A DNA stretch of 64,000 bases from Ypsolopha sequella (taxonomy: Eukaryota > Arthropoda > Insecta > Lepidoptera > Ypsolophidae): the NCBI GenBank assembly GCA_934047225.1, contig OW204004.1, forward strand, positions 10,358,401-10,422,400, read 5' to 3'. Positions within the stretch are counted from its first letter, which is position 1, and every line of letters starts with the position of its first letter. A program made the translations under genes and the position numbers. Below the pieces are notes generated by a model, which saw only the letters and a program-made list of their open reading frames with translations, was not told the DNA's origin and ran no database searches. Shown in pieces: positions 22,470 to 35,900 of this stretch.

Positions 22470-22860
22470 AATCTCTTGTGTTGGACTCTCAGAATAAGGT
22501 TATTCTAAGGTTTGACCAATCCTCAGAATAAGGAGTATTCTAAGGACCAATCCGTACTATCAAATCACGTCAACATGCATTAACCGCACAACGGAATGGA
22601 CTTCATTGCCGTCAACCATAGACTTGGGATATTATTGGCAAAAAGTGACGCTTGAAAAAGAAACAGAAAAAAAAAGAGGACCTTGATCCTTGATCTGTGT
22701 GTCTGTGTCTTTAGAATCATCTTAGAATAAAGAAATTCCTTATTCTAAGGTCTGTGTCTCTGACGTCTGAGGTCTGTGTCCAAACCATAGACTTAGGATT
22801 ACGGGATTACCCCAGTATATCCTAAGTCTATGGTCCTAACAATGATATATACTGTGTAAC
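22470..22860. repeat. Cluster of short hairpin repeats
   Basis: AGAATAAGG and its partner TTATTCTAAGG occur repeatedly in both orientations (22490-22560, 22725-22760). CCATAGACTTAGGAT near 22792 pairs with ATCCTAAGTCTATGG near 22818. The same motif recurs at 26620-26645. Confidence 0.45.
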
Positions 22861-23299
22861 AATAGTATTATGATATCTACTGTCCTTAGCATAAGAGCTT
22901 TTTCTAGAGATGAAATCTAGCTAGATCGATTTTTAAATTTTAAATTTTATCGAAATCGTTTGAGCCGTTTTCTTGAACCGGATCACAAATAAATATAATA
23001 TGCAAATTATTAATATAATACAAATTGTTTAATTCATACATTTATTTTATTGCTTAACTATTTATTTAATTCTCTTTTAAAATGAAATGTTTCTCTGTCT
23101 ATACATTTTTATTTTTTGTTGTAGTTATAAAGACATTTTTAATGTTATGTTAAAAAACGCTTGTACTTATCCACTTTAATATACAAAAATAAGAAAAAAA
23201 ACAAGGAATACCTCGTTTAAAATGTAGATTTAGAATACATGATCTTGTACGAGTATACACAAATAAAATACATACTGACTCGGTAAGCGGACCACGGTT

Positions 23300-23344
23300 C
23301 AAAAAGAGTTATTAAACTTTATAAGAGTTTAATAACTCTTTTTG
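23300..23344. repeat. Perfect 18-bp-stem hairpin
   Basis: CAAAAAGAGTTATTAAAC is followed after a 9-nt loop by its exact reverse complement GTTTAATAACTCTTTTTG. It lies in otherwise plain AT-rich sequence (22860-23934) with no recognised gene. It may be a very short foldback element; a bacterial-type terminator role is not expected here. Confidence 0.6.
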
Positions 23345-23934
23345 CAAAATACCAACATTTTAATTGTGCCCCTCATCGAACCGTTCAATTTCGCCAACTA
23401 ATCAGTGTTTTTGCATAGCCTTGACTATATGCATCTCACTCCCACTTACAGGTGTGTCTATCTTTCTTTATCACTGCGTGGCTTAGCCAATCAAGCGCGT
23501 GAAAGCGCACTGAAATTTGGCGGAAATTATTTCGAACAAACCAAGTTCCTCTTAAAGGGTAGTTGTTTATGGTGCCCTTATACTAATTTAAAAACAAACC
23601 TGAGTCAAATATTACCGGAAGCCTAATTTTAATTTTGCGTTTTTCACAGAAAAGTTCATTGAAACTTAGTCCCGATAAGTGAATTTTGTATTATTTTAAT
23701 AAAAGCTACCTATTTGAAGTTTATAATAGACCTTGGTTTTAGTTATGGAAGTGCCTCAGCTGCCGGATGCGGCACATGGGACAGGCTCCGGAGCCGGCAT
23801 TTGAGGCAGCTGCCGGAAGTCACGTGATTAATTTGTTTATGGTCTTTTGATTCGTTACTTCAGAAATCGAATTGTTGTTGGTGCAGCTGGTGAGAACACT
23901 ACCTATACATTAATAAAATTCAGGCTCGAATTCG

Positions 23935-24132
23935 CTTAGATTAAATTATGTTAAGGTGTGTTAATTCGAAAACCATTTCGAGATTTAGGTCTAATAAGCC
24001 GTATTTTAGAACTTGTGTTCTAAAAAACCTCACGATGATGAATATTTTTACGAAAAAGCTGCAACTTCCATTTGCCTCCGTGTGACGTCACTTGAGAAAT
24101 GGCTGTTTAGAAATGTGTCCTTTGCTATCAAG
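23935..24132 (-). repeat. Repeat family A, copy 3, outer part
   Basis: Minus-strand copy from TTCGCTTAGATTAAATTATG through TGACGTCACTTGAG to the TTTGCTATCAAG junction. It is interrupted by the hAT element 24133-25173 and resumes at 25174. Confidence 0.7.
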
Positions 24133-25173
24133 CAGAGGCGTGCCGTCCATAAAGGCATATAGGCACTGCCTACCTTGCAATAAGTTCAGCGCTTTACAGT
24201 TAAACACAGTCTCTTGACCAATAACAACGCGCGGTTACGCGCGGTAGAGCGCGGAAATTCAAACTTCCATTAAGAACACGCGTACTTTATTGTATGACCG
24301 AAGAAGCTACTAAAGGCAGCCTAATCACGCACACTTTGAAATTCTCGTTCACGCAAGTAAAGCACGCACACATCCATGGCTCGCTTTGAGCTCGATTACA
24401 AAACCACAATAAATTATTCATCTGTATTTTGCTATTATCACCCTTATCTTCGCGCCGTAAAAGTCAATTCTGCAAATAAAGCTGTGCCTCGTTAGTACGC
24501 TACGATTACATTACGTAGTATGCAGTCACCAAAGGAGTAAAAGGAATGTCTCACCTTTTTATTTTATCCGTGTTGCATCAGTTGTCTCATTGCGAAGAAA
24601 GCATTTTGTTTGTTTTTATTAGTTTTCTTCCTGGTGTTATCGCGCGTGGAATGTTTGTTTATTTACGTTATTCAGAGCAGAGTTCGGTTTCTTAGTGCAT
24701 GCATATATAAATAGGTAGTATTGGTTCGGTGATTTTGATGGTTGGTTTGTTCTGTTGAAATGGAAAAATTGACTTGTGAAAACTTGACGGCCTTGTGTGT
24801 TTGACAAAATTGAAAAATCCGGCGTTCGGAAAATTATCTTTTGAGGAGAAACGAAAGGTCATAATTCAAGGAAAGTGTATACCAGAACTACACAGTTGTG
24901 TCAAAAGAAAGGAGCGGTAACTCGCCAATTAAATAAAAACTATTACGAGTCATATAAATGGTTGTCGGGTTGTGTACACACCAATGCCCTGTATTGTTTT
25001 CCGTATATTTTAGATAGTTAGATAGTCCGTGTAAGTTACAAACCTACTTGAGGTGGTCAGAACTTTACTTCTTTTGCTGTCATCATATGAACAAGCTTAC
25101 TCAAATATTTGATAAGTTATTTTTATTTTCATTAGTCAAAATAATTCTGCCTACCTAGGTTAAATATGCTGTG
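24133..25173 (+). mobile_element. Non-autonomous hAT element with transposase relic
   Basis: It starts CAGAGGCGTGCCGTCC and ends near TATGCTGTG, giving CAGAG/CTGTG termini. CTATCAAG is duplicated exactly on both sides (24125-24132 and 25174-25181), and the flanks rejoin into a normal family A copy. Much of the 1.04 kb is non-coding; a 34-codon transposase remnant is listed separately. It is a deletion derivative of an autonomous element not in this window. Confidence 0.75.
24816..24920 (+). pseudogene. N-terminal remnant of a ZMYM1-like hAT transposase
   Basis: The frame reads NPAFGKLSFEEKRKVIIQGK and then CIPELHSCVKRKER before a TAA. The KLSFEEK..(I/V)..GK..PEL arrangement resembles the segment just upstream of the transposase core in hAT proteins annotated as zinc-finger MYM-type 1-like (recalled, not searched). 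No catalytic region survives. Its position inside an element with hAT ends and an 8-bp duplication supports the call. Confidence 0.45.
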
Positions 25174-25430
25174 CTATCAAGATAAATTTATAATAATTTT
25201 CTTCCGAGTGATTTGACAGATGGATGACAGATGAGAAGATAGAAAGAGACAGACCGCTTTTTTTATAAGCAATCACCCATCACAGTTAGTATAATATATA
25301 AAATTCTCAACTGACGTCATATCGGACAATTCTTTAAAAAATCATAAAAAATTAATGGTTAATTTATATACCAAAATAATGAAATCTATGTCTTAAAGTG
25401 GCGTAAATTGTCTGAAAAAAAATAAAAAAA
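25174..25430 (-). repeat. Repeat family A, copy 3, inner part
   Basis: It resumes with ATAAATTTATAATAATTTTC and runs through ACTGACGTCATATCGGACAA to the GGCGTAAATTGTCTGAAAAA end. Both TGACGTCA sites of this copy are intact. Confidence 0.7.
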
Positions 25431-25883
25431 ATATATTTTAGAGCTATGGGAATTTATGAAAGAACTTTTCTTTTTTGAACGAAGTTTCTTATCACCATTA
25501 TACAGATTATACTCCAGACAGATAAAAGTGTAACATTTCGACCGTTACTTTTTCAACGTATCGCTTTCATACACTTCTTTATTACTAACGCTAAACATAA
25601 ATTTCTTATCAATATCTATACGGCGGCTTGCGCGTCTGTAACGAAAAGAACTTCGTCCCAACCGGGTGTTTCACCACTCCTCTCGGCTTTTTTTATCGGA
25701 GTTAGGAATTTGACGAACTTCTCTGACCAAAAAGTCGAAAATAGGTACGATGACAAGCAGAGAGAGGTGGAGCCTATTAGAGTTACATGTAAATAAATTT
25801 GGGAAGCCATAGTAATCAATCACAAACGTTTAAGAACCCGCTCTGTATTTTTCGTCTGTTTGATACGAAGTATTTTTTTAATA

Positions 25884-26290
25884 TTTTTCAATGCAAGTGC
25901 TCGTAAAAGCCCACTTTTTATGCGTCAAAAATGAACAGAAAGTCGATTATTTTGCCCTAGGGCTTTATTATCTTTTTTTTATTTAATTACGAGAAGATGG
26001 CTAACCTGCAACCTTCCCTGTGTAACATAAATGTTATACTTTTTTTTTCAACTGTTTAACGGCTCTGGGTACAGTCCTTTTGAGCCAATCATTAACTTGC
26101 AAAATTGAAACAATGTAACTTTCAACTTTAATAATTGAATTGTTTTCTTTGATTATATTTGTTTTATTTCCTCACACTATGCATTGAAAAACCTATTTAT
26201 TATATCTATGCATTGAAAAACTCGCTACGCTCGTGTTTGAAATCGTCCTCGTAATTTATTCTTTTTTGGCCTTGTAGCATAAACTACTAT
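25884..26290 (+). repeat. Repeat family B, copy 2
   Basis: Contains TTTTCAATGCAAGTGCTCGT, TTTGCCCTAGGGCTTTATTA, CACACTATGCATTGAAAAAC and the CTTGTAGCATAAACTACTAT end. The hairpin module is partly deleted compared with copies 1 and 5. The preceding 25431-25883 holds no recognised gene. Confidence 0.7.
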
Positions 26291-26320
26291 TTCTCATCTT
26301 TACCACAATGTTTTTGTAAA

Positions 26321-26538
26321 AACCAGGGACATACACCAATTCATATCGGCCGTCTAAATGAAGTCCTAAAATTTATTTGAGAAACCTTTGGAAATTTTTT
26401 TGGTACTTAGACATTATGAAGAACTTTTCGGAACGGGGTCGTAAGTACCAAAATAATTTGCAAAAGAGAAACAATTCAATTAAATAATTTTAAGCATTCA
26501 TTTAGCCGGCCAATATGAAGTGGTGTATGTCCTTGGTT
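26321..26538. mobile_element. Palindromic MITE upstream of the membrane-protein gene
   Basis: AACCAGGGACATACACCAAT and its near-complement at the right end (GTGTATGTCCTTGGTT) bracket arms that continue with TCATATCGGCCGTCTAAATGAA-like pairing, cut off at 26538. It lies about 310 bp upstream of the start codon of the four-exon gene. It is non-coding. Confidence 0.6.
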
Positions 26539-26850
26539 TTTCCAAAAACATCGCGATAAAGGCCAGAAAAATGTTTAACAAAATGCTTGCATTGTCGTCG
26601 TCGTGGCCCGGGCTCTTAGACTTAGAATATCCTAAGTCTATGGTTTATACTACATTCCCATTCCAAAAATTATGATCACAGAGTACATTATACAACGGGA
26701 TTACGATCCAAACTAAAAACTGTGAAAATTAAAAAATCGCAATTAATGTCTGTGCTTCTTTGAAAGACGTTTGAAGTTGTCTTGAAGCGGTTGAATTCTT
26801 TTCGGATCAAAAGATGACGAAGGCGAACTTTGTTCGATTAAAATTATAAA

Positions 26851-26940
26851 ATGCCAAGACGCGCAGATGTTCCCGAATTCAATGCAGACACGGAACATGC
26901 ACACAAATACAGAGTCATTGCATATGGGTTTATTAAATTA
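26851..26940 (+). CDS. Exon 1 of the membrane-protein gene
   Basis: Thirty codons, MPRRADVPEF to AYGFIKL, followed at once by GTAAGTTC. Phase 0 exit. The open frame continues into the intron, so a plain ORF call here (26851-27075) is too long. Confidence 0.7.
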
Positions 26941-29900
26941 GTAAGTTCTTTTGGGATTCGTTTACATTCTTGGTTTTTTGGTTATCTGTTCAAGACTGAA
27001 GTTCCTTTACCTAAGTGTAAAGGCAAGGAAATCACCTTTATTTTAATTATATTACTTATCGAGATACATCTATAATCTATACTAATCTTAAAATACTAAA
27101 AATATTATGTCTGTACATTGAAGATTTTCGCGAATATTTTTCTGGGGAGAAACCTAAAATTTGTGTCTGTATACGTGTATACGTGTGTATGAATTTGTTT
27201 TTCAAAATATTTGTGCTTTTAAATTTGTTTCTGATCGATTGCAAGTTTGTAATGCACTCTAATAATAATTAGAGTATTCAAAGCGATTGATTTCGCAAAA
27301 AAACGTATAATCTTAGTATGTATGAATACTCTAAATATTATTAATTGCAGGTTCGCATCCTGGTCCAAGGGATTTTTTCAAATTCTTGTCTAAGGGTTTG
27401 TTTCTGATTGATCGTTTCTATTTGTAATGCACTCTAATAATATTTAAAGTATTCATAGCAATGGATTTCGCAAAAATAATAATCTTAGTTAATGAGAACT
27501 GTGAATTTCTTAACTGAAGAAGCAACAACATTGTAGCGACGACAGCGCCATCCGTTTCTTAAGAACAAGGCGTGAAATCACATAACACCTTCGTGAGCGT
27601 TCTATATGTGCAGTACAAGCTAGTATATCAGGCAGAAGCAAAAATAACAGTTGACAAATATGATGGAAGAATTCACCGGTCTCGGTAGGAATCTCGGTGG
27701 CGCAATTGGTAGCGCGCTTGTCTTGATAACAAGAGGTCGCAGGTTCGAATCCTGGCCCGGGGAAAAACAGAATAAATTAATATTTAAGGGGGCTCCCATA
27801 CAACAGACATTTTTTTTTGTCATTTTTATAGATAACGGTACGGAAACCTTCGTGCGCGAGTCCGACTCGCACCTGGCCGGTTTTTTTTTTCAAAGGGAAA
27901 TTCCTTGGCCGCTTTGAGCGATTTTTGGTAGGGTAAAATGGGTTCGCGTCGCCGACATGCTATGAAATTGGCCAGCAGTGAAATGTTTTCACTTGTATCG
28001 GCAGTCCCCATGAATACCTATGTTTTTTTGTTGCAGTTAGGTGTATTTATTTACGGAATGCTTATTCACTGGACGGCCCAAGCTAGAGTTACATTGGGAT
28101 TTTTACTTGTAGTGTTTTTATTAGTGGGCTTTATATGTGCACCCCTGCACGGCGGTCTTTTAATCTACGGTGGATTTAGGGTAAGTAAAATAATCCTTCA
28201 ATATTATAATTCATAAATGACAGTGGGCCAGTGGCGTGCACAGAACTTTTTGCTGGAAAAGCATACAATTGGTCAAGAACAACAATAAAAAAAATATGAA
28301 AAAATTTAAATATCACTTTGAAAAAAAAAAATTTGTACGACGCCAGGGTAGACAATGTCTACCCTAGAGTGAAAATTTCCTATACAAACTTTTTTTTTTC
28401 AAAGTGATATTTAAATTTTTTTATATTTTTTTTATTGTTGTTCTTGACCAATTGTTTGCTTTTCCAGCAAAAAGTTCTGTGCACGCCACTGCTGAGTGGG
28501 CAAATTCGGTCCAAGCGCCGCCAAGATCAAGACATATTTTAAATGAAAGTACATAATGTGGTCCTCAAGCAAGCAAAGCCCCATCAAAATCTATCGGAGA
28601 GTTTTCGAGATATGACTTGATCTTGTTGACGCGGGGCCCAGACGAAAGTTTTCGCAAATTTCCTGACGCTAGAACATCAACAACACCAGGTTTTTTAGGG
28701 TTCATTGGAAGAAACTAGGTCTCTCCTCATATTGAAGAAAATATATTTATTTGTCGATCTTTTATCTAGGGATTCCACCTATAAACAATGTTTTAAGATT
28801 TATACTTTTGTCAAAAAAAAATGTTTTCCAACCTCCTTTTTTTGTTTTCAAACGTTCGTTTCAAAGACGCGGTTAAGAGATGAACTTGATTTTTTTTTAT
28901 AAAATAGGCAATGGAAATATGAAGGGATGTTACCTAAATCCAATATTTTTTTCCCTACAAAATATTTCAGTATTAGCTAAAAACACACCAATTTGTTGTT
29001 TCGCTGCGTGATCACTAGTATTGCGCGTCCAAGAACAAGAGGCCAAAGAGCCAACATATAATCGCCTCTATGAAAGGCCAATAAAGTCTTTGCCATTAGA
29101 CTAATTGTGCTGGACGGGTAATAAAAAAAGTTGATAGGGTATGCCATCCTCTTAACGAATACATTTTATAATATTATTAAAACTCGCGTGAGGTAATATA
29201 CTAAATTATTATTACATGCGGCACGCCGATCGGCGGCTGCCAGTGCCCATTTGACAACTACGGTGACCGCCGCGTCGTCGTCCTAAGAACGACACTCGCC
29301 TTGATAATGCCAAAATCATATCGGTGAAACGGTTGTTTACTTTAGACGCCTAGAATACTTTAGACGCCTCTGAAGGCATCCGCAGGAAGACACGGTGTGT
29401 CAATATCCTTTTTGCATGGTGTTGCCACGCGTTATTATTTTTGTATGACTTATAAATAATTTTAGGAAATTAAGGAGGTCAATTATATACTTATTTTTAT
29501 TTGATAATGCTTTTTTTGAGGTAGGTATAACAATTTGTCAAATAACTGCGCTTTGAATTTAGACCTTTGCTTTATATTATGATATACAACAAGTGTTTCC
29601 GAATATAAACGAAGATTGCCGAGGTGCATGGCTTATCTCATACAATATGGCCAAACATATAATGCACCAATGTATTTCTCGTACACTGAGAAAAAATATT
29701 GCTGTGCCTACAACCGTCAAAGGTGAGCCACAATATAACGTTTTTGGTATCTTTTTTTCGACATCCACGAGAAGGCAAATATCATTTTAGATGACGTTGC
29801 CACACACCACGAAATAAACTAGTGTTGTTGTGGTCACTGTAAAAACGTTGTCCTTTTAGGATCCAACTTTTGTGTTTGTTGCAATAAACTCGGCCTGATC

Positions 29901-32900
29901 TTCTGTCCAAAAGTCACTACCCTGACAATGTTTGTTATATTGACAAATCGGATGTTGCATCTGTTTTTATAATGAACCGGCATTTAAATTGTTGCCATTC
30001 CAATAAATGTCCAACAATCCAAAAAAACTCGTTTATTCAGAAGAGGATCTTTTCAGTCACGGGAACAACAAAAAGTTCCAAAGCTTTTATTGTGACATTG
30101 TTAGCCTTTATTTTTCTCAAGGAATCTTCGCCACTGTTCGGAAAAGATCGTATTTCTGAGCACTCGAAAGACGTTATATCTATGCCGTCGGCTTATCGTA
30201 GAATTCGGCCAATCGTAAAACATGAAATTGATAGAACGAAGTGAGATTTTACATGTAAATAAATTTAGGGAGCCGAGCGAAGCGGCGCGAAACGAGGTGA
30301 CTCCTCCTAGTTTTACAAAAATATAATATGCCTAGGCAGATTGTAATATGCTGAATTATACGATATTACATGTTTACACCAATTTATTTAATAATTAACC
30401 AAAAAAGAGCGTGTAATATAGCTCTATACAGTTTGATGACAGATTACATATATAGACCACTGCCAAATTATAATGACGTTTTAATTGCTTTCGGATCCGA
30501 TTGTTTGCGATTGTTCTAAATTATCCTGACTCTTATTTTTTCACTCATAAATTTATGACTCGGTTATTTTCGAGAATACGAAAACTGGCGAAGATTTCTT
30601 TGTGCATTATGTCTTTACCAGATCTTGTCTGTACTTATACCTAATATGTAGTAGTGTGGAATGACCTGCCCCCACCTATTCGAGAATGCAAGACGAAGGC
30701 TAATTTTCAAATTAAACTTAAGTGCTATTTAATTGAATAGCTAATAACGACGTCTCGATATGAAATAATATATGTAGTATTTTATAAATATGCATTTTTT
30801 TTAAATACTTGTATTATTTTATTTATTTCAGATTTACATATTTACTTATTAATCGACTACAATTTATTTATTTTTCTTATAATTTGTATGTATTTTTACA
30901 CTTTACGCTTTTTGTTTTAAGTTTGATATTGTTATATTTAGATGATGTTATGTTTAGATAATTTTGTAATAGTTATTAGTTTTAATTTTAGTAGGATCCA
31001 GCAGAATACCAGCGCTGTGGCTTCGGCTGTGGCATTAAGCTGAGCTGGACTCCTTTTTCATAACCACAGAATATGGCTATTGTGTTTGTAATTTGATTTC
31101 TTTTTTGTTTATGTTTTCTGTGGTGTTTGTAATAAAGCTTTTTTCTTTCTTTTCTTTCTTTATTTCTAGTTTCAATGACTTTAACCGAACGGACCCATTT
31201 TTTTTTTTTTTTTTTCAGGAAAGTCTGGTAATGATGAGGCGCGCCACGACTTTATGTCTTCTCATCGGAGGATATGACGTGTTCTTGGGCATATTTGGAT
31301 TTTGCATTTTTATAACGTCTTTAAAGTTTACCTTTCATTTTTTGCTCATGTTTTTGTTCCTTGCACTGGCCTTAAATATAATACGTAAGTTTTGTTTATT
31401 TTTACTTAAGCCACTTGTTTAAGGCGCTACGGGAAAAAAAATCGATACTTTTAGAACTTGCACGTCTACTTCAGTAAAGAAGGCATGTTAAACAGAAATG
31501 AGATCTTTTACGACACAAAATCTCCTGGTTTGACAATTTGGAATGCAGTATGGACTGCAATTATATTTTATTAGATGGGTTTCTACAGTATCTAGGACTT
31601 ATTATGTATCTTTAGTTGCCAACTGGACTGGGTGCCAATTATCGAAAGCTGTTGAATTCCAATTGTCTAAGGATATGTTCGCACTTGAATTGACGACACA
31701 GTTTGTAAATAGATCAATACACATCATAAAGGCAATTTTGAAAGGTCAGTTTTTATCTATGTTTTTGATGATAGGCACCTAGTCCAGTTGACAACCGAAG
31801 ATACATAATAGAGCGGCTGGTTAGACGAAATTTTGATAGCAACTTTAGTACATTTTATACTAATAAAAAACCGACTTTTTACTATTTTTCCTCCTATTCG
31901 TCCCTCTCGCTCTGAAGGTTTTTTCGAATATGGAGTAACAGGGACGCTAAAATTTTTACATATCGCTTTAACAGATCATCATGAATAACAATCAAATTAG
32001 TCTAGAATATATTTTATTTTCAGGTAATTAAAAACATTAAAAGCGAAATTACCTTAACATTTTAAAATAACATATTCCAAGTTTTTGTATCTAAACTAAT
32101 GTTGTGTGAGTTTTCGTTCAAGATAAAATTAATAATTCGTGAGTTAAGAGCGGTTTCGCTTCCGGATTGTGAAAAACCCACCTTTTTCTAATTAATCGAA
32201 ACAGAACACTTACCGTGTTACTACAAAACGGTGTTTAACTTTTTAAAGTGTTTAAATCTGGTGTTGTCGCCTTTTCTTTCATATTGTAAAAGAGTGACAG
32301 CAACAGATTTAAACACTGTTTAAAGTTAAACACCATTTTGTAGTTACACCGTTAAATTCTAAATTCACTCAATTCAACAAAACCTTATTGCCTTTGTATT
32401 GTGTATGCTGCCATCGCAAAGTTTCCATTTCGAAAATTTTGAAGTTCTAATTTACAGAAGCCAATGGAAACTTTGCGATGGCAACATACATAAGAGATGG
32501 GTAATAAGGTTTTGTCCAATAACTATTGAGTGAATTTTAAATTCAAGTGTTTTGTTCGATTGATTACAAAAAGGCGGGTTTTTCACAATCCGGCTGCGAA
32601 ACCGCAATTAATGTTTTCCTTACTTGTAAACTCTAGCCGAGAATTACAAATATAGTAATTTTTTTGTTTTTTGATGAATGAGACAGTAAAACGAAGTTGT
32701 TACCAAATATATATTTTTTTGTGGTTAAAAACCGACTAAGGGGTCATCTCGGCCACATAAAACTCGGACGCGTGTCCGAGTTGACACCTTTCGATTAAAT
32801 AAATTTTATTGGGGGTCAACTCGGCAGACAGTGAAAGTTTGAAGTAGTTATGTACAGTCAACACAAGAAGTCCTTAGAAAATGTAATATGATTTAAATTC

Positions 32901-35900
32901 TTAAGACAAATAACTACGTGGCTTCAAAATAAAAACAAAATATCAATATTTAAATAGGTATATATTATAACAATCAACATCACAAAAATATGAACTAATA
33001 CTTATACCTAACTGTAATTAATCTAATCACCAATAGGTATAACAGAGTTTCAAGCATATGGCACTTATTATCTCTATATTGCTTTTAATTTTTTTTATAG
33101 CTTTATTCGAAGTTTTATAGTAGGTATTTGGATCCAATCCTTTCTTAGATTGACTGTATTTTGTATGTGAGGCCGAGTTGACCCCCAATAAAATTGATTT
33201 AATCGAAAAGTGTCAACTCGGACACGCGTCCGAGTTTTATGTGGCCGAGATGACCCCTTAGTCTAAAAACCATAACTTTAACGATAGGTTTGTCTAAAAC
33301 AATATTATCATTCGATTGATGACGGCTCCATAGAAGGAATCGAAATATAATAATATAAAAAGGTAAATAATATAAAAAGGTAAATAATGAATAGTAGTTT
33401 ATGCTACAAGGGCGTAAGAGCAATAAATTACTCGGTTACGTTTAAATAACTCGCTACGCTCGGTTTTAAATCGTCCTCGTAATTTATTCCTTTTCGCCCT
33501 TGTAGCATAAACTATTATTCATTATTTACCTTTGAAAGACATTTAATTATTTATGGAATATTTATTATAACAAAAGTACAAGTAAATACGATATATTTCG
33601 ATTCCTTCTATGGAGCCGTCATCAATCCAATACGTTTTTCAATGCATAGTGTGAGGAAATAAAACAAATATAATCTTGTGAACTTTAAATTATAATTGGC
33701 TCAAAAGGACTGTATCCAGAGCCGTTAAACAGTGGGAAAAAAAAAGTATAACATTTATGGTACACAGGAAAGGTTGCAGGTTAGCGAACTTCTCGTAAAT
33801 TAAAATAAATAAATAATAATAAAGCCCTAGGGCAAAATAATCGACTTTCTGTTCGGTTTTGATGCATAAAAAGTGGGCCTTTACGAGCACTTGCATTGAA
33901 AATAGTTACATTTATTTTAATTATATTCTACTTATTCAATCAACAAAATGTCTAAACAGTATTTTTAGTATTTTAAATGTTTAACAGTAATTTAAATATT
34001 TAGTATTTTAAATGTCTAAACAGTATTTTATACTACTTATTCATGAACGTATTTAGCAATTTTGTGATTCACTTATAGATGCTTTCATAAAACATTCAAT
34101 CCATTTGTGCCAGCTTGTGACCTATCATCCATCCATCAGCCTAGTCCGTCCACTCCTGGACAAAAGCCTTTCCAGTACTTTGCCACTCCCGGCGGTCATT
34201 CTGAAAGAATTGCCCATACTCACACACGCTGGGCAGGCGGGTTGGTTAGCGCGGAGCCGGAACCATCGCACCAGAGACGCCGCTGCCCGTCACCAGTCTG
34301 TTCCATATAAGGCCCGGCTATTAGGGATGGATATACTGCCATCCATCGGTCCTAGGCATGGTGGATCTCCTGGTTTTTTTCATGTGAGCTGTCCTCTTAC
34401 TCTCCCCCGAATTACTTCGAGGGGGTCTCCAAGTAAGATGGTGGTACCTCCACATTTGAGCTCGGCATCAGCTCTACCACCTTAAGCCCACGATATAAAT
34501 AAGCTGTAAATTTTGTACAATTTGTATTTGTATTCTTTTGTAAATGCACTTAAGTCAAAACAGCTTCTTTTAATTATATTAAAAGTCCAATTAAAATACC
34601 AGAATCGTTAGAAGGGTTGTATAAGTGCAGTACTCCTATAAGATACGCAAACTAGGGCTGCGTTCAATTTGATCACATATGAATTCAACGTGCGCAAAAG
34701 AGATGACAAGTTTGCGGGCGTTATCCCACGATCAAACTGAACATAGTCTAAAATTACTTTGCTTGTTGGAGATTTTATCGATGCTACAACGACGTTTTTT
34801 TGTGTAACTCCTATAACAAGTATGTAGAGGTAACATTAGAAACAAATTTTGATTGACCAATTAATCCTACCAAAACTGGGAGGGTGTCGCCCTCACCTTT
34901 AATAACAAACAATGGAGAGTATTTTGATAGAGTTCATGATATAAGTTAATTTTGGTGAATTAAAAAAATATTGCAGTTCATGTAAGGAGCCTCCCCGAGT
35001 GGCGTAAACTCAGATAAACCCACTTTACTCTAAATAAGCCCAATGTACCCTGAACTGTTGAAAAAAGACCCAACTTACTGAAAAATCCAATTTAAATAAA
35101 AACTATTTTCACTATCCATACATCCATTAGCCCGTATTCGTCCACTGCTGGACATAGGCCTCCCCATATTACGCCACTCTTGGCGGTCCTCAGTCATCCT
35201 CATCCAGCCGCCAACCGCAACGTCCTTCAGATCGTCAGTCCAGCTGGCACGAGGGCGGCTTACGCTGCGCTTTGCTGTACGTGGTCTCCATTCCAATGCC
35301 TTACAGCCCTAACGGTTATCACGTCGGTGACAATTATGGCCAGACCACTGCCACTTCAACTTACTGATTTGGCAGGCTATGTCGGTCACCTTCAATCTCT
35401 GACGGATATCTTCGTTTCGGATTTTATCCATCAAAGATATCCCAAGCATAGCCCGCTCCATAGCTCGTTGAGCGACCTTCAATCGGCGGATCAAGCCTTT
35501 GGTAAGAGACTACGTCTCAGCTAGTATATTCACTATATTATTGTAATTTGTATTTGTATTCCTTTCACCTCAACTTTTCGGCCGTAGCTTGTCGTGCCGC
35601 CAAGTGATTATTCATGTTCTGGCGTGACGTCATTCGTCCGTTACCGACTTCCGCAGATTTTGTCTCTGGACAGGCTGATAAACGCCGCGCCCACACTCCC
35701 TCTCCTGCTTTCTGGCCTTCATCCTACATCTCAGCATTGACGTTTCATTGAACGGGTGAGCGAAGCGAACGAAGTTTTCCGAGTCTACTTAAGACTGTAC
35801 ATGAGCCTAGAGCATTAACAACGCCAGACTTTCGAGGATTCGTTTGCAGAAATTTGAACTCTCCTTGTATTGAAAATAATATATTTGGTTAATTGATCTT

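Noticed and set aside
23300..23344. Rho-independent terminator
   Set aside because: The hairpin with T-rich arm looks like one, but the genome is eukaryotic and no bacterial gene is nearby.
27938..28216. ATG at 27938 as start of the membrane-protein gene
   Set aside because: The codons 27938-28036 lie next to SINE sequence and end in TTTTTTTGTTGCAG, a good acceptor in phase with the donor at 26941. The upstream exon gives a better start. The ORF end beyond 28180 is intronic.
29577..30244. Extra exons in the 29.5-30.2 kb open frames
   Set aside because: One ends at an AAAGGTGAGC donor-like site, but no matching acceptor, family or frame continuity with the membrane-protein gene was found.
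34105..34485. 126-codon frame in a SINE; similar frames at 1069, 15987 and 61006
   Set aside because: The same sequence occurs in every copy of the SINE-like family and is broken differently in each, so it is non-coding.
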